64,000 bases of DNA from assembly GCF_900302495.1 (NCBI RefSeq), contig NZ_OMKW01000001.1, positions 930,001 through 994,000 of the forward strand, read 5' to 3'. Made by a program: the position numbers and the translations under genes. Origin of the DNA: Pontivivens insulae. GTDB lineage: Bacteria; Pseudomonadota; Alphaproteobacteria; Rhodobacterales; Rhodobacteraceae. This document shows, piece by piece, positions 61,952-64,000 of the stretch (its first letter is position 1; every line of letters begins with the position of its first letter). The notes beneath the pieces are model-generated. The model was not told the DNA's origin. It saw nothing but the letters and a program-made list of their open reading frames with translations, and ran no database searches.

Positions 61952-63102
61952 GCCTCAACCTCATTGCGCCGGAAGAGTTCGCCGCCCGTCATGACCGCGC
62001 GCGCAGCTTGATGCGGCGGGCAGGGCTGGACGGGCTCTTGCTAACCACACCGGCGGATATCTGCTATTTCACCGGCTTTCTGACCCGCTTTTGGGAAAGC
62101 CCGACCCGACCGTGGTTTCTGATCGTGCCTGTCCAGGGCCCCACCGTTGCGGTGATCCCTCAGATTGGTGCCGCCCTCATGCGCACCTGCGCTGTCGGCC
62201 AAATCCGAACCTGGCGCGCCCCTGATCTGGAGGATGATGGCACCTCTCTCCTTCAGGACACCCTCATCGACAGCATCGGCGCGGGCGGGCGCGTCGGGGT
62301 GCCCAGCGGGCATGAGACCCATCTGCGGATGCCACTGCATGACTGGTCGCAGCTGCGGTCCGCCCCGGTCGACTTTCGCGGGGATGCCGGGGTGGTACGC
62401 ACTTTGCGCATGACCAAATCAACCGCCGAGATCGAGCTGATCCGCGCCACCTGCGCCGTGGCCGATCGCGCATTCGCACGCGTGCCATCCATCGCACGGG
62501 CCGGTGATCGCCTCAGCGACGTGTTCCGCCGGTTTCAGATGTTGGGATTGGAAGAGGGCGCGGATTGGGTGCCCTATCTGGCCGGCGCCGCAGGGCAGGG
62601 CGGATATGCCGACGTCATCTCACCCGCGACAGATGAACCGCTCATGCCGGGCGATGTCCTGATGCTTGATACGGGACTGATCCGGCGCGGTTATTTCTGC
62701 GATTTCGACCGCAACTACAGCGTGGGCGCTCCGACATCTGAAATAGCCGAGGCCCACCGGACCCTCATCGCAGCGACCGAGGCAGGGCGCGCTATCTGCC
62801 GACCAGGTAACAGCGCTGCCGATATCTTCCACGCCATGGACAAGGTACTGACCGGTGGTGCGGGCGGAGCCGATGTTGGTCGATACGGTCACGGTTTGGG
62901 TCTGCAACTGACGGAGGCCCCGTCCCTCATGCCCATGGACGCGACGGAACTGACCGAAGGGATGGTCCTCACTCTGGAGCCCAGCCTTGTATTTGGGCCG
63001 GATCGCATGATGGTTCATGAAGAAAACATCGTGATCACTGCGGATGGTGCACACTACCTTTCGAGCCGTGCAGGTGACGATCTGCTTGTGCTTGATACCT
63101 AA
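61948..63102 (+). CDS. M24-family metallopeptidase/hydrolase
   Basis: 384 aa, creatinase N-domain plus pita-bread C-domain. Metal ligands are all there: MLDTGLIRRGYFCDFDRNYS (two Asp), YGHGLGLQL (His), LTLEPS (Glu) and VHEENI (Glu). Relatives are Xaa-Pro peptidases, creatinase and ectoine hydrolase. ATGA overlap with the lyase gene; a racemase follows. Substrate unknown. Confidence 0.92.
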   Translation: MSLNLIAPEEFAARHDRARSLMRRAGLDGLLLTTPADICYFTGFLTRFWESPTRPWFLIVPVQGPTVAVIPQIGAALMRTCAVGQIRTWRAPDLEDDGTSLLQDTLIDSIGAGGRVGVPSGHETHLRMPLHDWSQLRSAPVDFRGDAGVVRTLRMTKSTAEIELIRATCAVADRAFARVPSIARAGDRLSDVFRRFQMLGLEEGADWVPYLAGAAGQGGYADVISPATDEPLMPGDVLMLDTGLIRRGYFCDFDRNYSVGAPTSEIAEAHRTLIAATEAGRAICRPGNSAADIFHAMDKVLTGGAGGADVGRYGHGLGLQLTEAPSLMPMDATELTEGMVLTLEPSLVFGPDRMMVHEENIVITADGAHYLSSRAGDDLLVLDT

Positions 63103-63103
63103 G

Positions 63104-63847
63104 GTGTCGCGGCGCTTTTCATACGAACTGGCACCGTCTACGGGCCCGGCTTTTGGACTGATCGTCCTACGCGCCGATGAAACGTTGGAACGTGACGTAG
63201 GCCGAATGGTGCCCCCGGCGCTCCAACCTCTGGTCACACGGGTCGAAAGCGGCAACAGCGTCACGCCAGACAGTTTGCGTGCGATGGAGGCGCGTCTGAC
63301 TGGTGCGGCGGCGCTATTCCCTGACGGGCACCGCTTCGACGTGATTGGCTATGGATGCACCAGTGCCACAGCCCAGATCGGGGCAGGGGCGGTGGCTGCG
63401 CGGATCCGGGCCGGTGCGTCGACACAGCATGTGACCGAACCGGTCTCGGCCACCATAGCGGCCTGCAGGGCGCTCGGCCTGCAATCCCTCGCGATCCTCT
63501 CTCCCTATGTGGAGGTGGTCTCAGCCCCCCTGCGCGACTGTTTCAGGGCAGCGGGGATCGCGACCCCTGTTTTCGGCACATTTGACGAGCCGGTTGAGGC
63601 GAATGTTGTGCGGATCGACGCTGACAGTATCCGGTCGGCTGCCGCATCGCTGGTGCATGGGGTCGATGGGCTGTTCCTGTCCTGCACCAACCTCAGGGTG
63701 CTCGATCTGATTGAAGAGCTTGAGGATCGGCTCGCAATGCCGGTGCTCAGCAGCAATCAAACCCTTCTGTGGCACATGTCCGCTTTGGCAGGGCATCCTG
63801 AGGGGGTCACAATCCCTGGTCGATTGGGTGCGGCACAACTCAGCTAA
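63104..63847 (+). CDS. Asp/Glu racemase/maleate isomerase-like protein
   Basis: 247 aa starting with GTG at 63104, 1 nt after the upstream TAA; a longer frame inside the M24 gene was rejected. Two catalytic Cys: C85 in GYGCTSATAQIG and C194 in LSCTNLRVLDLIEELE. AFGLIVLRADETLERD at the start and PVLSSNQTLLWHM near the end are like EutA/arylmalonate decarboxylase/maleate cis-trans isomerase. Confidence 0.9.
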   Translation: MSRRFSYELAPSTGPAFGLIVLRADETLERDVGRMVPPALQPLVTRVESGNSVTPDSLRAMEARLTGAAALFPDGHRFDVIGYGCTSATAQIGAGAVAARIRAGASTQHVTEPVSATIAACRALGLQSLAILSPYVEVVSAPLRDCFRAAGIATPVFGTFDEPVEANVVRIDADSIRSAAASLVHGVDGLFLSCTNLRVLDLIEELEDRLAMPVLSSNQTLLWHMSALAGHPEGVTIPGRLGAAQLS

Positions 63848-63973
63848 GGCGCGAAATTACGCTCACATCTTGGGGATTTGAGCGCCGAACACAGGCCCTT
63901 TTTCTTTTCAGCGCTGAGCCGGTCTGCCATGATTCGGTCGTGGAGGGGGCACGTTTTCGAAGGGGAGGTGCCC

Positions 63974-64000
63974 ATGGGGATTGCAAATGTATCTTCGGCC
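63974..64000 (+). CDS. Start of a CDS cut by the right edge
   Basis: ATG at 63974 preceded by AGGGGAGG at 63961-63968 with a 5-nt spacing. Only nine codons (MGIANVSSA) are visible. The region 63848-63973 has no other gene; it carries CGCTCA/TGAGCG (63860-63865 / 63879-63884) as a weak hairpin. Confidence 0.5.

Noticed and set aside
63860-63884. Terminator after the racemase gene
   Set aside because: CGCTCA/TGAGCG stem is only 6 bp with a 13-nt loop and no T-tract directly after; not strong enough to list.

Overview
The window looks like a chromosomal segment of a marine-type alphaproteobacterium of the order Rhodobacterales (Roseobacter/Rhodobacter group). The evidence is high G+C, the ruvAB - ybgC - tolQRAB - pal - cpoB - tilS - ftsH synteny, a Tad pilus locus whose pilins carry an AVT(V/I)DW motif, the PdeM/Lhr repair pair, and the overall style of the predicted proteins. 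No rRNA, tRNA, IS element, prophage or CRISPR array was recognised. With corrected starts, no gene-free stretch exceeds 300 bases. The largest gaps are the metY upstream region (about 220 bp) and the flp/transglycosylase divergent region (about 215 bp).

Layout. 1-9373: ruvA (cut by the window edge), ruvB, an unknown 211-aa protein, ybgC, the full tol-pal system and tilS, all on the + strand. 9452-12757: ftsH, a methyltransferase and a MOSC protein. 12936-16967: a folate C1 operon, fhs - chorismate mutase - small membrane protein - two tandem folD paralogues. The first FolD has lost the catalytic Lys and Asp and the NADP 2'-phosphate ligands. A large hairpin at 16978-17025 separates it from a minus-strand block (17030-35741). 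That block holds a thioesterase, PdeM, a HAD hydrolase, an Lhr-type helicase, a 3-hydroxyisobutyrate-dehydrogenase-like enzyme, a crotonase, and a complete Tad/Flp pilus operon (two pilins, cpaB, cpaC, an OmpA lipoprotein, two TadE/F pseudopilins, cpaE, cpaF, tadB, tadC, two TPR lipoproteins, a prepilin peptidase and an unassigned AAA+ ATPase). The pilus operon runs by 4-nt overlaps into the two metabolic genes.

35958-46438: a lytic transglycosylase divergent from the pilins; scoA/scoB with a VOC gene between them; rimO and a GNAT; a lone ParA; an L,D-transpeptidase; a coupled deacetylase - acetyltransferase - alpha/beta hydrolase set; and a minus-strand pair of a ClpP-fold membrane protein and a four-TM coiled-coil protein. 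46567-53450: mgtE, then a CoxD/CoxE/XdhC/MocA-type set for maturing a molybdenum hydroxylase whose structural subunits are not in the window. 53447-64000: a PilP-like protein, a SIMPL protein, metY, a YnjBCD-type ABC transporter with a YnjF-type CDP-alcohol phosphotransferase, and a divergent PLP ammonia-lyase - M24 hydrolase - Asp/Glu-racemase operon. A CDS start is cut by the right edge.

Most promising for new biology: the divergent FolD1 beside a normal FolD2; the AAA+ ATPase and metabolic genes coupled to the Tad operon; the ClpP-like/coiled-coil membrane pair; the deacetylase-GNAT-hydrolase triplet; the lyase-M24-racemase operon; and two perfect palindromes in divergent promoter regions (38616-38631 and 54293-54306). 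All functions are inferred by reading motifs and gene order; no database search was run.
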